From Rhodobacterales bacterium (GTDB taxonomy: Bacteria; Pseudomonadota; Alphaproteobacteria; Rhodobacterales; Rhodobacteraceae), in contig JAACUH010000068.1 in the NCBI GenBank assembly GCA_009993005.1, positions 1 through 55,970 of the forward strand: a DNA stretch of 55,970 nucleotides, given 5' to 3'. The notes beneath the pieces are model-generated. The model saw only the letters and a list, made by a program, of their open reading frames with translations. It made no database searches and was not told where the DNA came from. Below, one piece after another: positions 54,944-55,970 of the stretch. Positions within the stretch are counted from its first letter, which is position 1. Each line of letters starts with the position of its first letter. The position numbers and the translations under genes were made by a program.

Positions 54944-55024
54944 AAACAAGCTGTTGAAAACATGGCCGTGAAAACATGGCCGTGAAAACATGGCCGTGAA
55001 AACATGGCCTTGAAAACAAGAAAG
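54941..55024. repeat. Tandem array of 14-bp repeats after holA
   Basis: Six units of 14 bp: degenerate TGAAAACAAGCTGT (54941-54954), then TGAAAACATGGCCG three times (54955-54996), TGAAAACATGGCCT (54997-55010) and a degenerate TGAAAACAAGAAAG (55011-55024). The first unit overlaps the holA stop. It ends inside the terminator of the next minus-strand gene. Confidence 0.93.
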
Positions 55025-55048
55025 GCTGGCTCCTTGCGGAACCAGCCT
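55014..55048 (-). terminator. Rho-independent terminator of the 65-aa protein gene
   Basis: Minus strand: AGGCTGGTTCC (55048-55038) and GGAGCCAGCCT (55033-55023) form an 11-bp stem, with one G-T pair, around a GCAA tetraloop, followed by TTCTTGTTTT. It lies 49 bp after the stop codon. Confidence 0.85.
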
Positions 55049-55097
55049 CTTGGGTCATGAACCGATGGAACGCTACCCGAGGGTAGCGCGCGCCATC

Positions 55098-55295
55098 TTA
55101 GTTCGAGCCGGCCAGCGCGATCAGCAGCGCAACAGCGGCGATCGGCAGGATGATGCCCCAGGACGAACGCTGCGCGATCGGCTCAACGATCACAACGGGC
55201 TGCTCGATCACAGCGGGGGCGAAACCACCGGCAATGGCGGTGCCACCAACGGTGGCTGCAACGGCGGCGGCGGCGATGGTTTTGGTCAGGCGCAT
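55098..55295 (-). CDS. Small exported/membrane protein (65 aa)
   Basis: A 65-aa protein beginning MRLTKTIAAAAVAATVGGTAIAGGF: a signal-peptide-like start, then a short mature segment with EQPVVIVEPIAQRS and a C-terminal hydrophobic stretch (WGIILPIAAVALLIALAGSN). It could be a small membrane peptide. Similar short proteins are frequent in this bacterial group; function unknown. The frame extends upstream but ATG 55295 is best. A strong terminator follows. Confidence 0.72.
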   Translation of the reverse strand: MRLTKTIAAAAVAATVGGTAIAGGFAPAVIEQPVVIVEPIAQRSSWGIILPIAAVALLIALAGSN

Positions 55296-55396
55296 GTCTG
55301 TACTCCAGTTGATAAACAAAGCGTTGGGTTGGCTATAGCTTCTTTGATGTCGTAACTCAAGCGCGATGTCCCGGTGTTTCCTTGCCGAAGCCACAA

Positions 55397-55970
55397 TCAA
55401 AGTCGATTACTGCGCAAATATGCAACAGTTGGCGAGACGAGCTGGCGCGACTGCACGATCTCTCCGGCACTGTCGAGCCAGTAGAGATTGGTGAAAATCG
55501 CCTTGGCGCTCGCGCAGTTCTCTTCAAAGGTGCGGGTCGCGACCTGCCGCAGGCCGAGGTCGATCGTCTCGGTCCCGGTCGCCACGATCTCGCACTCGAA
55601 TTGCAGCGTGGTGATCCGGTCCTGATCGTCCATGACGTCCATGGCGCGCTGCGCGGTGCCGCCGCCCGCCGCGAGCGCCCGCCGCACCGCCCCGGTATTG
55701 GCGGCCATGAGGTCGGACCCCAGCCCACGGGTCGCCACCAGCATCCCGTCCACGAATGCGGCGGTAAAGCCAACCTGCGCGAGCCAGGTCTCGGCCGTGC
55801 CATTGTCCATGATCCGCCGCACCGGGATCGGCGGGCCCAGCGTCGGCACGCCGATGATCATATAGCTCTCGAGGTCCGCCGCCATCTCCTGCGGGGTAAA
55901 GCCCGGCTGCAAGGTCGGCTGCACGCCGTTGCCGCCCCCGGTCAGCGAGGGCACCGCCCGGCTCGCCAGT
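55397..55970 (-). CDS. YjbF/GfcB-like lipoprotein, 5' part off window
   Basis: An open frame continuing past the right edge, so only the C-terminal ~190 aa are visible. Features of the YjbF/GfcB family (capsule-linked exopolysaccharide lipoproteins) are TWLAQVGFTAAFVDGMLVATRGLGSDLMAANTGAV and the C-terminal TNLYWLDSAGEIVQSRQLVSP. The visible GTG-derived Met at 55954 is inside the frame, not the start. It may be the first gene of a GfcBCD/YjbEFGH-type exopolysaccharide operon; neighbours are not seen. Confidence 0.75.
   Translation of the reverse strand, partial: LASRAVPSLTGGGNGVQPTLQPGFTPQEMAADLESYMIIGVPTLGPPIPVRRIMDNGTAETWLAQVGFTAAFVDGMLVATRGLGSDLMAANTGAVRRALAAGGGTAQRAMDVMDDQDRITTLQFECEIVATGTETIDLGLRQVATRTFEENCASAKAIFTNLYWLDSAGEIVQSRQLVSPTVAYLRSNRL

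Noticed and set aside
54941-55024. Tandem repeat as a CRISPR array
   Set aside because: Units are contiguous without spacers and there are no cas genes, so it is a simple tandem repeat.

Overview
The window is about 56 kb of GC-rich (roughly two-thirds G+C by eye), densely coding DNA. It is almost certainly a chromosomal segment of an alphaproteobacterium in the Rhodobacteraceae/Roseobacteraceae. The grounds are gene content and order: TIGR02302-lysA-DUF2834-small lipoprotein-argH // tlpA, pyrB-PH-pyrC-plsY, leuS-lptE-holA preceded by a DUF3576 lipoprotein, a Rhodobacter-type porin, and the dispersed intergenic repeats usual in this group. I see no rRNA, tRNA, CRISPR array, insertion sequence, integrase or att site, so this is mostly core genome rather than an island.

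Layout. 1-5.2 kb (minus strand): TIGR02302 membrane protein (cut by the window edge), lysA, DUF2834 protein, a 32-aa lipoprotein and argH. 5.2-9.1 kb: tlpA, an endolysin-like peptidase, a secreted endonuclease/phosphatase-fold protein, a YqgE/AlgH protein and a DsbD-N-like periplasmic protein. 9.2-14.1 kb: an RND efflux permease and its adaptor. 14.3-16.2 kb: moaB, a LysE exporter and a uracil-DNA glycosylase. 16.6-19.9 kb: a tightly overlapping pyrB/PH-domain/dihydroorotase-like/plsY operon. 20-24.7 kb: small membrane protein, gshA, a von Willebrand lipoprotein, an unknown membrane protein and a LuxR-type regulator without luxI. 24.7-33.7 kb: acetyltransferase, rsmE, ubiA, an OmpA-family protein, a coiled-coil membrane protein, a YcaQ-like winged-helix protein, smpB, sseA-like sulfurtransferase and an aromatic/aspartate aminotransferase. 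33.8-38.1 kb: glnK-amtB ammonium module and a class A penicillin-binding protein. 38.1-39.9 kb: mlaA-mlaC plus an uncharacterised third gene. 40-43.1 kb: a PrtD/HlyD-type type I secretion pair. 43.2-48.9 kb: ridA, glycerophosphodiesterase, PF04339 protein, pterin dehydratase, peroxiredoxin, FAD reductase, rsmD and a YggS PLP protein. 49.2-56 kb: porin, DUF3576 lipoprotein, leuS, lptE, holA, a 65-aa membrane peptide gene and a partial YjbF/GfcB-like lipoprotein.

Functional themes are amino-acid, pyrimidine, glutathione and ubiquinone biosynthesis, nitrogen sensing, envelope biogenesis (PBP1A, MlaA/C, LptE, OmpA, porin) and translation (leuS, smpB, rsmD, rsmE). Operons are compact, with many ATGA, GTGA and TGATG overlaps.

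The most interesting signals: (1) a palindromic repeat family with a CGTACG core, found only between convergent genes, with a compensatory base pair between copies; (2) a pyrB-linked dihydroorotase homologue lacking four expected metal/catalytic residues; (3) a luxR gene with a hairpin just before its start, a lux-box-like dyad 1 bp after its stop and a strong terminator about 90 bp further on, which could delimit a small RNA; (4) two families of short tandem repeats (13 bp and 14 bp units) beside terminators. I did not find an obvious new defence system or mobile element.
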